Assembly (NCBI GenBank): GCA_029263315.1
Contig: JAJCXR010000040.1
Location: 62,001 to 126,000 of the forward strand
Direction: 5' to 3'
Source: Acidobacteriota bacterium
GTDB lineage: Bacteria; Acidobacteriota; Thermoanaerobaculia; Multivoradales; J023
Length of the DNA stretch: 64,000 nt
Shown here: positions 8,613 to 17,279 of the stretch, piece after piece
How the letters are laid out: every line of letters starts with the position of its first letter
Numbering within the stretch: the stretch's first letter is position 1
The notes under the pieces: generated by a model
Database searches by the model: none
The model's input: the letters and a program-made list of their open reading frames with translations, nothing else
What the model was told of the DNA's origin: nothing
Translations under genes and position numbers: made by a program

Positions 8613-11600
8613 TGCCACACCGCAGCACGATCTTGCTCATCGCTGGGGCCCTCTCGATCCTTCCGTCGATGGCCGGAATGCCCGCAGCCGACACCCAAAC
8701 CAGCGCCCCGGCCCCTCGGGTTGAGCCCCTGCACCCAGAGCAACGGATACATCGCTCCATCGCCGCCAACGAGCGCCAGCATTTCAGCTTGCAGCTCAGT
8801 CCTGGCATCTGGCGTCTAACCCTCGAGCAGCAGGGCGTCAATATGAAGGCCGAGCTGATCCCTGAGGACGGTGAAGTCATCGCCTTCGACAGCCCCTTGA
8901 ATCATTTCGGCACCGACAGCCATCTCATCGAATCCACCGAGAAGACCTCTTGGCACCTGCAGATCGAATCCTCCAGCAACGCCGGCACCTACACCGTCGC
9001 CGTCCATCGTTGGGTCGGCGAGGAACTGGCGGAGCACGCTCTGGCCCTGGCGCGGGCCCTGTCGCGGGCCAACCAGCTCAATGCCCGCGACACGACGGAG
9101 GATCGGCGGCTGGCCCTGCAGTGGTTGCGACCCTTCGCCAGCCTCCTCGCGGCGACGGCGCAGCCCTCTGAGCGCGACAGTTTCGAGCTCGCCGAGCTGT
9201 ACGACTACCTCGGCACCCTGGCCCGCCTAGTGGGCGAGCACGAGCAATCGGCCGAGGATCATCGCCACGCCCTGGCCATCTGGCAGCGGCTGGGCGACGT
9301 GCAACGACAGGCCCGCAGCCACAACGGCATCGGTCTAGCTGTTTGGAGCCTGGGACAGGCAGCCGAAGCGCGCCAGCATTTCGAGGTGGCCTTGGAACAA
9401 CGGCGGCAGTTGGGGGAATCGGCGGCCGTCGTGCGCACCCTGAACAATGTCTGCCTGACCTACCATGCGGAGGGCATCCTCCCCAAGGCCGGCGCCTGCT
9501 ACGAAGAAGCCCTGGAGCTGCTCGTAGGGCAAGACAACCTGCTGCAGAGCGAGGGGTTGCTGCGTCTCAACCTGGGAAATGTCTACCAAGCGTCTGCCGA
9601 GACCGACCTGGCGCAGCAGAACTTCGTCAGGGCCCTCGAGCTGCTGCGTCTGGCCGAAGACGAACCGGGGGAGGCGCGAGCCCTCAACCATCTCGCCGTG
9701 CTAGGACGCAAGGTCGGCGATTACGACGATGCCCTGCGCTATTACTTCGACGCCCTGGCCATCGAGCGTCGTGTCGGCACGGTGCGCCATCAAGCCAGGA
9801 TCTTGAGCAACATCGGCTTCGCCTATTTCAGCCTCGGCGATTTGGAGCGGGCCAAGGGATTCTTCCTGCAAGCCTTACCCTTGCGGCGGCAAGCCCAGGA
9901 CCGTCGAGGTGAAGCCGTCACCCTGGGCCATCTCGGCATCGTGCTGCGCCAGTTGGGGGATACCATCTCGGCCCTCGACCACCATCACCAGGCATTGCTC
10001 GCCTATCAACAATTGGGGGATCAACGGGGCGAAGCCACCGCCTGGTTCAATCTGGCGGAGAGTCAAATCGCCGCCGACCAGGCCTCCTCCGCCCTGGAAA
10101 GCTTCGCCGCCGCCCTGCGTCATCTGGAGCAGGTCGGCGCTCGGGACACCGAGGCGCAGGTTCACTTGCAACGGGCCCAACTGCTGCTCGATCGGGACGA
10201 CCTCGAAGCCGCTCATCGGGATATCGAGCGCGGTTTGGAGCTCAGCTTGGCGCTGCGCTTTGGGGCAGGGGAGATCTCCGCCCACGTCATGGCGGCCGAG
10301 CTCCACCGCCGCAGGGCAGAGCCCCGGGCCGCGGTGATCCGGGCCGACCAAGCCATCTTGCGCATCGAGGCCATGCGCACCCGAGTCGCTTCGCCGAATC
10401 TCCGCGCCACCTTTCTGGCTTCGGTGCGCCAAGCCTACGAGCTACGCATCGACTTGGAGATGGATCTCCATGCCCTGGCCCCTGAAGATGGCCACGCCTT
10501 GCGCGCCTTAGAGCTCAGCGAGCGCTCCCATGCCCGATCACTGCTCGATTTGGTGCGCAAAGACACCGACTGGCGAGGTGCCTCGAGGGTTGCCGAGGAC
10601 GGTCACCTGCAACGGCGCTACCTGGCCGTCCAACGCCGACTCGACGCCAAAGCGGATCGCCAGCTCCTCCTCTTACGGGGGCCCCACGATGCCGAGGAGG
10701 CGCGGCGGCTGGAGATCGAGATCAGCACCGCCCTCAGCGAGCTGGAAAGCTTGGAGTCCCAGCTCCAAAGAAGCGAGCCAGGGCGCTTGGCAGTGCAGCG
10801 TCCCAAGGCCCTCAACGGCCTCGAGGTGCAACGGCTGCTCGACGACAACACCGTGCTGCTCGAATTCTCCCTCGGCGACCGGCGCAGCTTCGTCTGGCGC
10901 ATCGAGCCGGGCTGCATTCGTCCCTACGAGCTACCACCGCGGGCCCGACTGGAACGCGATGTACGCCATGTCTATGCTTCCCTGAGCAGCCCCAGCAGTG
11001 GCTCCAGGCTAGAGGACCAATCGGCGATTCGAGACTTATCCCGGGTGCTCCTGGCTCCCCTCGTCGAGCCCCCCTGCTCTGCCTCCTCAGGCGTCGAGCC
11101 CCAACGCCTGGTGATCGTATCCGATGGCGCTTTGAATCTCCTGCCCTTTGCTGCCCTCCAGCTGCCCTCCCCCGACACAATGCAGGAAGGACTAACGCAG
11201 GGCCCCGGCAAGCCCTTGGTGGAAGATTTCGAGATCTCGTACTTGCCGTCGGCTTCGGTGTTGGCCGCCCTCCGCCGTTCGGCCGCTCGGCGGAGGCCAC
11301 CACCCCTGCAAGTTGCGGTCATGGCGGACCCGGTCTTCGACCTTCAGGACCCCCGCTGGCAGGCCCTCGCCCAAGGCGACAGAGTTGCTATCGAAGCGCC
11401 GGCGGTGATGGCCTCGCGGTCGGACCGAGGGGCCCCTCCCATCCCCTTTGAGCGTTTGCCGGCGAGCCGCCGGGAGGCGCAGGCCATCGCCACCATCGCC
11501 TCGCCGGAATCATCGTGGATCGCCCTCGACTTCGAAGCCAATCGTCAGTCGGTTTTTTCGCCCCAGCTGGGGGACTACCGGATCGTCCACTTCGCCACCC

Positions 11601-12058
11601 ACGGCTGGGTCGACACTCGCAATCCGGCCCTCTCTGGCCTTGCCCTGTCGCAGATCGATCAAGGCGGCCAGCCGCTGGAAGGCCTCCTGCGCCTGCACGA
11701 CATCAGCCGCTTGCCTCTCAATGCGGATCTGGTCGTGCTCAGCGGCTGCCAAACGGCCCTCGGCCGAGAAATTCTCGGGGAAGGTCTGATCGGCCTCGGA
11801 CGCGGTTTCATGTCGGCGGGAGCACAACGGGTGGCGGCCAGCCTGTGGCGGGTGCAGGACCGCGCTACGGCAGAGCTGATGGGCCACTTCTATCGCAATA
11901 TGTTGCGGGATGGCGAGACCCCCGCCGCCGCCCTACGCGCCGCCCAGCGGACCATTCGACAGCAACGACGATGGCGACATCCGTATTATTGGGCCGCTTT
12001 TGTCGTGCAGGGGGATTGGCACTCCACATCGGCTAAAGAATCTGCCCAAGACGAATGA
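8612..12058 (+). CDS. Exported TPR-CHAT caspase-like protease
   Basis: 1148 residues from the ATG at 8612, which is coupled to the PAS gene. A signal peptide (residues 1 to about 25) predicts export. A beta-rich domain follows to about 150, then tetratricopeptide repeats from about 190 to 595 (for example LGTLARLVGEHEQSAEDHRHAL and NHLAVLGRKVGDYDDALRYY). A charged helical linker leads to a C-terminal CHAT domain at about 740-1148. The caspase-type dyad is intact: His997 in VHFATHGW and Cys1046 in LSGCQTALG. CHAT is a clan CD peptidase domain, and TPR-CHAT proteins include Csx29 of type III-E CRISPR and HetF-like proteins. Here the TPRs would recognise a partner or substrate in the periplasm. 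The nearby anti-sigma factor, with a periplasmic domain, is the obvious candidate substrate, but this is inference. Confidence 0.9.
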   Translation: MPHRSTILLIAGALSILPSMAGMPAADTQTSAPAPRVEPLHPEQRIHRSIAANERQHFSLQLSPGIWRLTLEQQGVNMKAELIPEDGEVIAFDSPLNHFGTDSHLIESTEKTSWHLQIESSSNAGTYTVAVHRWVGEELAEHALALARALSRANQLNARDTTEDRRLALQWLRPFASLLAATAQPSERDSFELAELYDYLGTLARLVGEHEQSAEDHRHALAIWQRLGDVQRQARSHNGIGLAVWSLGQAAEARQHFEVALEQRRQLGESAAVVRTLNNVCLTYHAEGILPKAGACYEEALELLVGQDNLLQSEGLLRLNLGNVYQASAETDLAQQNFVRALELLRLAEDEPGEARALNHLAVLGRKVGDYDDALRYYFDALAIERRVGTVRHQARILSNIGFAYFSLGDLERAKGFFLQALPLRRQAQDRRGEAVTLGHLGIVLRQLGDTISALDHHHQALLAYQQLGDQRGEATAWFNLAESQIAADQASSALESFAAALRHLEQVGARDTEAQVHLQRAQLLLDRDDLEAAHRDIERGLELSLALRFGAGEISAHVMAAELHRRRAEPRAAVIRADQAILRIEAMRTRVASPNLRATFLASVRQAYELRIDLEMDLHALAPEDGHALRALELSERSHARSLLDLVRKDTDWRGASRVAEDGHLQRRYLAVQRRLDAKADRQLLLLRGPHDAEEARRLEIEISTALSELESLESQLQRSEPGRLAVQRPKALNGLEVQRLLDDNTVLLEFSLGDRRSFVWRIEPGCIRPYELPPRARLERDVRHVYASLSSPSSGSRLEDQSAIRDLSRVLLAPLVEPPCSASSGVEPQRLVIVSDGALNLLPFAALQLPSPDTMQEGLTQGPGKPLVEDFEISYLPSASVLAALRRSAARRRPPPLQVAVMADPVFDLQDPRWQALAQGDRVAIEAPAVMASRSDRGAPPIPFERLPASRREAQAIATIASPESSWIALDFEANRQSVFSPQLGDYRIVHFATHGWVDTRNPALSGLALSQIDQGGQPLEGLLRLHDISRLPLNADLVVLSGCQTALGREILGEGLIGLGRGFMSAGAQRVAASLWRVQDRATAELMGHFYRNMLRDGETPAAALRAAQRTIRQQRRWRHPYYWAAFVVQGDWHSTSAKESAQDE

Positions 12059-12220
12059 GATGATCTTGCCAACTAAAACAGCCAATTACTGTCGACTGCC
12101 CCTGATCAGGTCGTTCCCTGGGGAGGTCGCCACAACGTCCTGAGCAACGTAGGCCGCCCATGGACCTGCGATCCATTCCGAAGGGCCATCCTGACGGCCT
12201 GAGCAACTTGAGGAGATAGC

Positions 12221-12631
12221 ATGTCTGAAGTTCCCACTGATTACCTTCCAGCCCCTGGTCTAGTCTGGCGAGTCAATGCCAGCAACCGGACGCCCAGTTT
12301 CTTGAACCTAGGCTCCCTTTTCACTATCAAAAACGTCAACGACGATTTTTTCCTGGTGTTGTTGTCCCTGCCGGGAGAGCCCACCTTTTTACTGGAATAT
12401 CGCTTCAACAACCTCTACATGAGCGCTCCTGCCTTCAAGCTCACCCCCGGTGCCCAGATGCAATATCAGATCAGCTTCAAGATCGCCCTCGCAGACTCCG
12501 TCGGTCGAAGTCTGAAGACCCTCTATTGCACCACCCAAACCGAAGAAGTCAACCCCGAGGGCCAGGTTGTCGGAAGCTCGGAACAAGGCGTCTTCGGCGC
12601 CGAAGAAGACGGCGGCGGCGCAACGGATTGA
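12221..12631 (+). CDS. Small uncharacterised protein next to TPR-CHAT
   Basis: 136 residues with a clear ribosome site (GAGGAG about six bases before the ATG). No signal peptide or membrane segment. The first 100 residues alternate in a beta-like way (FFLVLLSLPGEPTFLLEYRF, then AQMQYQISFKIAL). The last 25 are acidic and glycine-rich (FGAEEDGGGATD), a flexible tail. I recognise no family. It lies 162 bases after the CHAT gene on the same strand and converges with the anti-sigma gene. It may be a substrate, inhibitor or effector of the CHAT module, or unrelated. The upstream gap could hold its own promoter, though I see no strong one. Confidence 0.65.
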   Translation: MSEVPTDYLPAPGLVWRVNASNRTPSFLNLGSLFTIKNVNDDFFLVLLSLPGEPTFLLEYRFNNLYMSAPAFKLTPGAQMQYQISFKIALADSVGRSLKTLYCTTQTEEVNPEGQVVGSSEQGVFGAEEDGGGATD

Positions 12632-12790
12632 GCTTCCCCGTTCCCCGCATCGAGGGGGCAAGGGCGCGCCTCTCGCCAAGCGCGCGGGGGAGGCGTACCG
12701 GTGGTACGTCGCAGCCAGTGCAACGCGAGAGGTGATGCAGTTGCCCCCGAAGGCGGATCTATTCTGGCGCGATCCTAAGACCCTCGACCC

Positions 12791-13705
12791 TCAGTCGACG
12801 CGTAGGGCAAACGTCCCGACGGCTTCGACTCTCGCCCCACCCTCGGCATCTGAGGCAGCTACGCCGGCCAGCTCCAGGCGATAGTCTCCCGTCTTCAGGG
12901 AGGACGAGTGGACGCTGACATTGACCGTGTCTTGGATGTCGAGCTGTAGGGAATCGCCCCGCCAGATGACCTCGTCGTCGGCGTCGTAGAGGACGCCGCG
13001 GAAGCTTTCGAAGCCTCCGGCATCGACCTCCAAGGCCAGGACGATCCAGGTCGGAGCGTCCGGCAGGCTCAAACGATGGGACGGCGCCTGCGAAACGGCC
13101 GAGCGTTCCGTGCCCAGGTAGATGAGCCGGGTATTGCCGGAGGGCTGGCGGGCCGCGCTCAAGGCTTGGTCGAGGTCCCGGTTGCGTTGCTGTGCCTCTT
13201 GCAGCCGCTGCTCGTAGGCGGCCCGTTGGCTGGTCAGTTGGGCTGTGAGATCTGCGGTGGAATCGCTGACGTCCTCCGTAGCGTCCTGCTCTGGCCCGAC
13301 GACGACCTCGTCGCCAGCCTCCGTCAAGGCGTTGCGGCGGGGTGCGTCGATGGACTCCACGCTCGCCTCACTCAACTGGAGCCGCCGCTCCAAATCGTTG
13401 GCCCGACGCCACATCAGGGTGGTCGGCACGGCCATCAGGACCAACATCAGGACGGCGCCTAGCGCCCCCTGACGACGCCACAACCAGGCCATAAAAGCGG
13501 CTTGGCGTAGGGTCTTGGCAGCCTCCAGCTCTTGCGTCGCGGCAACTTTGAAACCCCGCTGCATGTGCTGCCCGAGGCGTAAGGCTTCTTGGCAGTCTAG
13601 GCAATGGAGGTAATGCTCTTCGAAACGAGCCTCTTCCTCCTCGGGCAGCTTGCCCATGAGGTAGCGGTCGATGATCTGTTGTTCTTCGATGACTTGGTGA
13701 TTCAA
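12791..13705 (-). CDS. Membrane anti-sigma factor with zinc-finger head
   Basis: 304 residues starting at a TTG codon (13705) seven bases after GGGAGGA. The cytoplasmic N-terminus carries an HX3CX2C zinc motif (EEHYLHCLDCQ), the signature of zinc-binding anti-sigma domains. A single membrane helix follows at about 80-100 (GALGAVLMLVLMAVPTTLMW), then two coiled-coil stretches, then a beta-rich domain of about 110 residues that would lie in the periplasm. It is downstream of the ECF sigma gene with a 59-base gap, the usual sigma/anti-sigma order. The large periplasmic part is more than most zf-HC2 anti-sigma factors have and could receive a signal or a protease. The 3' end faces the TPR-CHAT block. 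Confidence 0.85.
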   Translation of the reverse strand: MNHQVIEEQQIIDRYLMGKLPEEEEARFEEHYLHCLDCQEALRLGQHMQRGFKVAATQELEAAKTLRQAAFMAWLWRRQGALGAVLMLVLMAVPTTLMWRRANDLERRLQLSEASVESIDAPRRNALTEAGDEVVVGPEQDATEDVSDSTADLTAQLTSQRAAYEQRLQEAQQRNRDLDQALSAARQPSGNTRLIYLGTERSAVSQAPSHRLSLPDAPTWIVLALEVDAGGFESFRGVLYDADDEVIWRGDSLQLDIQDTVNVSVHSSSLKTGDYRLELAGVAASDAEGGARVEAVGTFALRVD

Positions 13706-13764
13706 GAGAAAATCCTCCCTACCTCTGCTGCTGTCGCGTCATGGACGACTATCCCAGCCAAATG

Positions 13765-14367
13765 TCAGGAGCTGCGCAAAAGCTTCTGTTGCCGCTCGAA
13801 GCGAGTCCACAAATCCTTGAAGCGCTGACGGGCTCGAAACAGCACACGATTGAAATGCAGACTGCTGAGCCCGAGATCGAGACAGATTTCATCCTTGTCG
13901 TCTTCGGCGATGTAGAACCGATACAGCAGTTGCCGGTCCCGCTCCGCCGACATCTCGGCGATCAACTTGTGGACGATCGACGCCTCCTCGCGGCGCAGAA
14001 CCTTCTGCGCCTGTCCGTGCCGGGTGTCGGCGGCGGCCACCACCGTATCGTGGTCGGCCTCGGTTTTGCGGCGGGCCTTCTTGCGGCGATCAGCGATCAG
14101 CAGATTGCGGGCGGTGCCGCGCAGATAACCCGACAACCCCCCCGGCTCCTCCAGGCCACGGCTGCGCAGCCGGGTCAAGACGATGCGAAAAGTCTCTTGA
14201 TGCAGATCTTCCGCCAAGGCGGGATCACCGCAGGCGCGCTGCAACATGAAGAGAACGCCATTGCCATAGCGGGAGAAAAGCTCCTCTTCCGCTCCCGATT
14301 CCCCCCGGTGGACCCGCTCTACCAGCTGGCTGGCGACGGTCGCCTCGCTCACTTCCTCGTCTTTCAT
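13765..14367 (-). CDS. ECF-type RNA polymerase sigma factor
   Basis: 200 residues. Region 2 is at about 20-90, with the core-binding and -10 recognition helices (AEDLHQETFRIVLTRL, GYLRGTARNLLIADRR). Region 4 is at about 130-185 and contains a helix-turn-helix (DKDEICLDLGLSSLHFNRVL). The lack of regions 1 and 3 and the size match extracytoplasmic-function sigma factors. It directs RNA polymerase to a small set of promoters when released from its anti-sigma partner, whose gene follows. Two tandem 14-base repeats lie about 50-75 bases before its start and may be part of its control region. It is the likely transcriptional output of the CHAT-linked block. Confidence 0.92.
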   Translation of the reverse strand: MKDEEVSEATVASQLVERVHRGESGAEEELFSRYGNGVLFMLQRACGDPALAEDLHQETFRIVLTRLRSRGLEEPGGLSGYLRGTARNLLIADRRKKARRKTEADHDTVVAAADTRHGQAQKVLRREEASIVHKLIAEMSAERDRQLLYRFYIAEDDKDEICLDLGLSSLHFNRVLFRARQRFKDLWTRFERQQKLLRSS

Positions 14368-14414
14368 TCAACCTGTCCGTCTTGATGCGCCGTCGCAGGC
14401 CTTTTCAGCACGGA

Positions 14415-14442
14415 TTCGACCGTTTCCCATCGACCGTTACCC
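14415..14442 (-). repeat. Two tandem 14-bp repeats upstream of the ECF sigma gene
   Basis: On the minus strand the units are GGGTAACGGTCGAT and GGGAAACGGTCGAA, directly abutting, with 12 of 14 positions identical. They end 48 bases before the sigma factor start codon. Directly repeated sites at this distance suit a regulator operator, or an ECF-type -35 element (GGGAAAC). No match to a known binding site is claimed. Confidence 0.6.
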
Positions 14443-14552
14443 ATTGAATAGATGCGTCACCCGACTTTTCGAGAGCGCAGCATAACGAGGTGGCCCAGGT
14501 GGATCAACCGCGGACACCGCGCCCGGATACAAATTCAGGCCAGCGAAGGTGC

Positions 14553-16538
14553 TCAAGACATGCCGCGAAACATTCCGGGTCGGTAGGCGGTGATGTAACC
14601 GGTGAAGGCTGAGGCCGCGACGCTGAGGGGCGACGCCAGATACAGCCGTCCCGGTCCTGAACGCCCTTTGTAGTTGCGGTTGATGGCCGAAACGGTCACT
14701 TGCTCCGCTGTTTCGGAGACGCCGGGGCCACAACCGATGCAGGCACCACAGCCGGGCTGGATGAGCTTCACGCCGGCCTGCTCGAATGCCTCGACCATGC
14801 CTTGGTCACGGGCAAAATCCTCCACCGTCTTGGAACCGAATTGGATCAAGAACGAAACCCGAGGATGCACCTTGAGACCCGCCGCCACCGCCTCTTTGAC
14901 CACCCGGTGGTAAAAGGTGAGATCGTCGGCCTTGCCGGCGGTGCAACTGCCGCCGTAGGCGATGTCCACCTCGACTCTTCCGAGGTTGGCGATCAGCTCG
15001 CCGTTGGTGGGATCGGAGGGGATGCCCCGATCCGGATCTCCGGGATCAGCCACCATCGGCTCGATGGTCGCCAGGTCGATGCTGTGCACCCCACCGGCGT
15101 AGACGGCATCGGCATCCGGCGCCACGGCCCGCTGCCGCATGGCCTCGACGTCATACCCCGGGCGGTGCTTGGCCAACCAGGCAAAGGTGGCCCCGTCGGC
15201 TTCGACGACGGCGCCGCGGGCGGTGCATTCGGTCGCCATGTTGGCCAAGGTGGCGCGCTCGTCCATGGACAGCCGGCTGACCCCCGGGCCGGTGAATTCC
15301 ATCACCCGGTTGAGGGTCTTCTGCGGTCGGGCGAAGTGCAGCAGAATGTAGAGCATGACGTCCTTTGCCGTCACCTCGGGACGGAGCTCCCCCACGAGCT
15401 CGAAACGGATCGCTTCGGGCACCTCGACGAAGGTGAACCCGTTGTAGATCAGGTTGGCGTATTCCGTCGAGCCGACCCCCCAGGCCAAGGCGTTGTTGCA
15501 ACCACCCATGCAGGTATGGCTGTCCGTCGCCTGGATGAAATCACCGGGATTGACCATCGACTCCCGCGCCACCTCGTGACAAATACCCGGCGATTTTCCA
15601 TCGTCCACCAGGAAGTCGTTGACTTTGGAGTGCTCTTGGAACTCCCGCTGCAGGTTGCGCATGACGTCGATGTTGCCGAGGAACTTGACGAAGCGCGGGA
15701 CTTCGTCGGCATAGACCAGATGATCCTCGAAGGCGGCGAAGCGCTCGGGATTCTTGATGCGGTAGCCCTCGCCATATTCCTGGGTCAGGAAATAATGCAC
15801 TTGCGCCGAGGTGAAGTCGTGGCTATACCCCCCGTCGACGGAGACCAAGACCGGATCCCCCGGCGCCACATAGGGTTCCCCTTCCCCCAGAAGATGGGCC
15901 GCCAGGATCTTCTCGGTCATGTTCATGGGTCGTGCCGCAGTGCCGTGGGTCGGCATCTCGACCTCGCCCTTTGCCAGTGCCTTGGCGAAGGGAAAGAGCC
16001 CCCCCTGACGGATGATCAGCTGGGTGATGGGGTCGTGGCCGCGGCAGAAATCCTCCAGCGGTACTCCCTCCCCTTGCTCCAGGCGGCGCAGAATGTCGTG
16101 ATCCCCCATCAACACACCTTGATTGATGTTGTTGCGGGCGTGGATGGGGGCGAAGGAGGAGGCGATGGCGATCCGGATACCGCTCCACTTCTCGGCCTGC
16201 ACCGCCGTTTCCCGCGAGCTACCGGTGCCCTTGCGCAAGCCGGAGACCACCACCTCGAAGTTGCCGTCGATCAACGCGTCGGTGGCGAAAATACGCTCAC
16301 CGTCCACCACCAGACCGGCGTAGGCGTCGCGGGCGATGTCTTCGGGACGGTGGCGAAAACACACCCAGGCCGGCGTCATGATGTCCGTATTGATGTCGTC
16401 GAGGAGGTCCGAGACATCGACATCCGAAGACCGCAGGTCGAGCTCCCCCTGCAGTTGGCGACGGATCAGGGTCGGATCCTTGGTCAAGAAAAGAATTCGC
16501 TTCCCAGGCGTCAAAGTGACGACTTCAGGTGGTTTCAT
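14553..16538 (-). CDS. Aconitase-family hydratase, swivel domain first
   Basis: 661 residues from the ATG at 16538. The N-terminal part (about 1-170) resembles the small swivel domain, with INTDIMTPAW and a SSFAPIHARNNINQG stretch. The remainder is the large Fe-S domain. The three expected [4Fe-4S] cysteines are visible: one in YGGSCTAGK and two in GCGACIGCG near the C-terminus. DSHTCMGGC is the usual DSHT active-site region. Members isomerise or hydrate tricarboxylic or branched 2-hydroxy acids (citrate, isopropylmalate, homocitrate). The domain order (swivel before catalytic) recalls AcnB, but the HEAT domain is missing and the protein is shorter than AcnA or AcnB. The exact substrate cannot be called. 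No leuB- or citrate-synthase-like neighbour helps. Confidence 0.85.
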   Translation of the reverse strand: MKPPEVVTLTPGKRILFLTKDPTLIRRQLQGELDLRSSDVDVSDLLDDINTDIMTPAWVCFRHRPEDIARDAYAGLVVDGERIFATDALIDGNFEVVVSGLRKGTGSSRETAVQAEKWSGIRIAIASSFAPIHARNNINQGVLMGDHDILRRLEQGEGVPLEDFCRGHDPITQLIIRQGGLFPFAKALAKGEVEMPTHGTAARPMNMTEKILAAHLLGEGEPYVAPGDPVLVSVDGGYSHDFTSAQVHYFLTQEYGEGYRIKNPERFAAFEDHLVYADEVPRFVKFLGNIDVMRNLQREFQEHSKVNDFLVDDGKSPGICHEVARESMVNPGDFIQATDSHTCMGGCNNALAWGVGSTEYANLIYNGFTFVEVPEAIRFELVGELRPEVTAKDVMLYILLHFARPQKTLNRVMEFTGPGVSRLSMDERATLANMATECTARGAVVEADGATFAWLAKHRPGYDVEAMRQRAVAPDADAVYAGGVHSIDLATIEPMVADPGDPDRGIPSDPTNGELIANLGRVEVDIAYGGSCTAGKADDLTFYHRVVKEAVAAGLKVHPRVSFLIQFGSKTVEDFARDQGMVEAFEQAGVKLIQPGCGACIGCGPGVSETAEQVTVSAINRNYKGRSGPGRLYLASPLSVAASAFTGYITAYRPGMFRGMS

Positions 16539-16805
16539 CCGTGTACCTCGGGTTATGTCAAACGAGGCCTTCAGTGAGGCCCTCGCGGTGGGCGATTGGC
16601 GGATGCCTCGAGCACAACGTCCCTTCATTCTAGCCCGATCTCGTCCAAAGTCAGAAGACCAGCGACGGGAACTATCCCGTCCGTAATATGAGGCGTAACC
16701 CTGGTCTGTGATCCTGTCCTCGTCGACGGCCGCGCATGGCTCATCGAGACATCAGATCACATCGCTTCGGGGCCGAGACGCGAGACCGTTTCAGGAGAAC
16801 TAGGG

Positions 16806-17279
16806 ATGAATATCACCATGACATTGAATGAATCTTCACAGACTGAAATTCCCAGGCCGACGGGCCTGTCGATACCCCTCGAATCGCCGCGGGATGGCAA
16901 CCGGCTGGAGGCTCGCCAGCGCAAGACCATCCTCTTGGTGGACGATCAGCTGGATCTGCGTACTCTAGTGCGCCTGACCCTGGAGGACCCGGGTCTGGAA
17001 ATTCTGGAAGCCGTCGACGGCGCTGCCGCCGTCGAAATAGCACAAAAAGAGACGCCGGATTTGATCCTGCTGGACTGGATGATGCCCGGCCTCGACGGCC
17101 TCGAGGTGATGGCCAGCCTGCGCCAGGATTCGCGCACCGCCGATATCCCGGTGGTCATGCTGACCTCCCGTAACCGGGACGCCGACATCGCCGAGTCCGT
17201 CTCCCATGGCGCCTGCTGTCACTTGAATAAACCCTTCAGCCCGCTGCAGCTGTTGCAGACCATCGAGCGCATCCTGTGA
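16806..17279 (+). CDS. Single-domain CheY-like response regulator
   Basis: 157 residues: a 40-residue polar N-terminal extension and one receiver domain. The acidic pocket is VDDQ (45-48), the phospho-acceptor is Asp90 in LLDWMMPG, and the conserved lysine is Lys142 in LNKPF. No output domain follows. The next gene, an HD-GYP protein, starts inside its last four bases (GTGA), so the receiver probably controls the cyclic-di-GMP phosphodiesterase through protein contacts. GAGAACTAGGG lies just before the start. Confidence 0.9.
   Translation: MNITMTLNESSQTEIPRPTGLSIPLESPRDGNRLEARQRKTILLVDDQLDLRTLVRLTLEDPGLEILEAVDGAAAVEIAQKETPDLILLDWMMPGLDGLEVMASLRQDSRTADIPVVMLTSRNRDADIAESVSHGACCHLNKPFSPLQLLQTIERIL

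Noticed and set aside
8612..12058. Type III-E CRISPR Csx29
   Set aside because: The domain order is similar (TPR then CHAT), but this protein has a signal peptide and no gRAMP or CRISPR array is nearby. Only the analogy is kept.
12567..12884. Plus-strand frame of 105 codons overlapping the small CHAT-linked gene and the anti-sigma gene
   Set aside because: It overlaps the ends of two better-supported genes, has no ribosome site and no recognisable family. A frameshifted extension of the 136-residue gene is possible but not supported.
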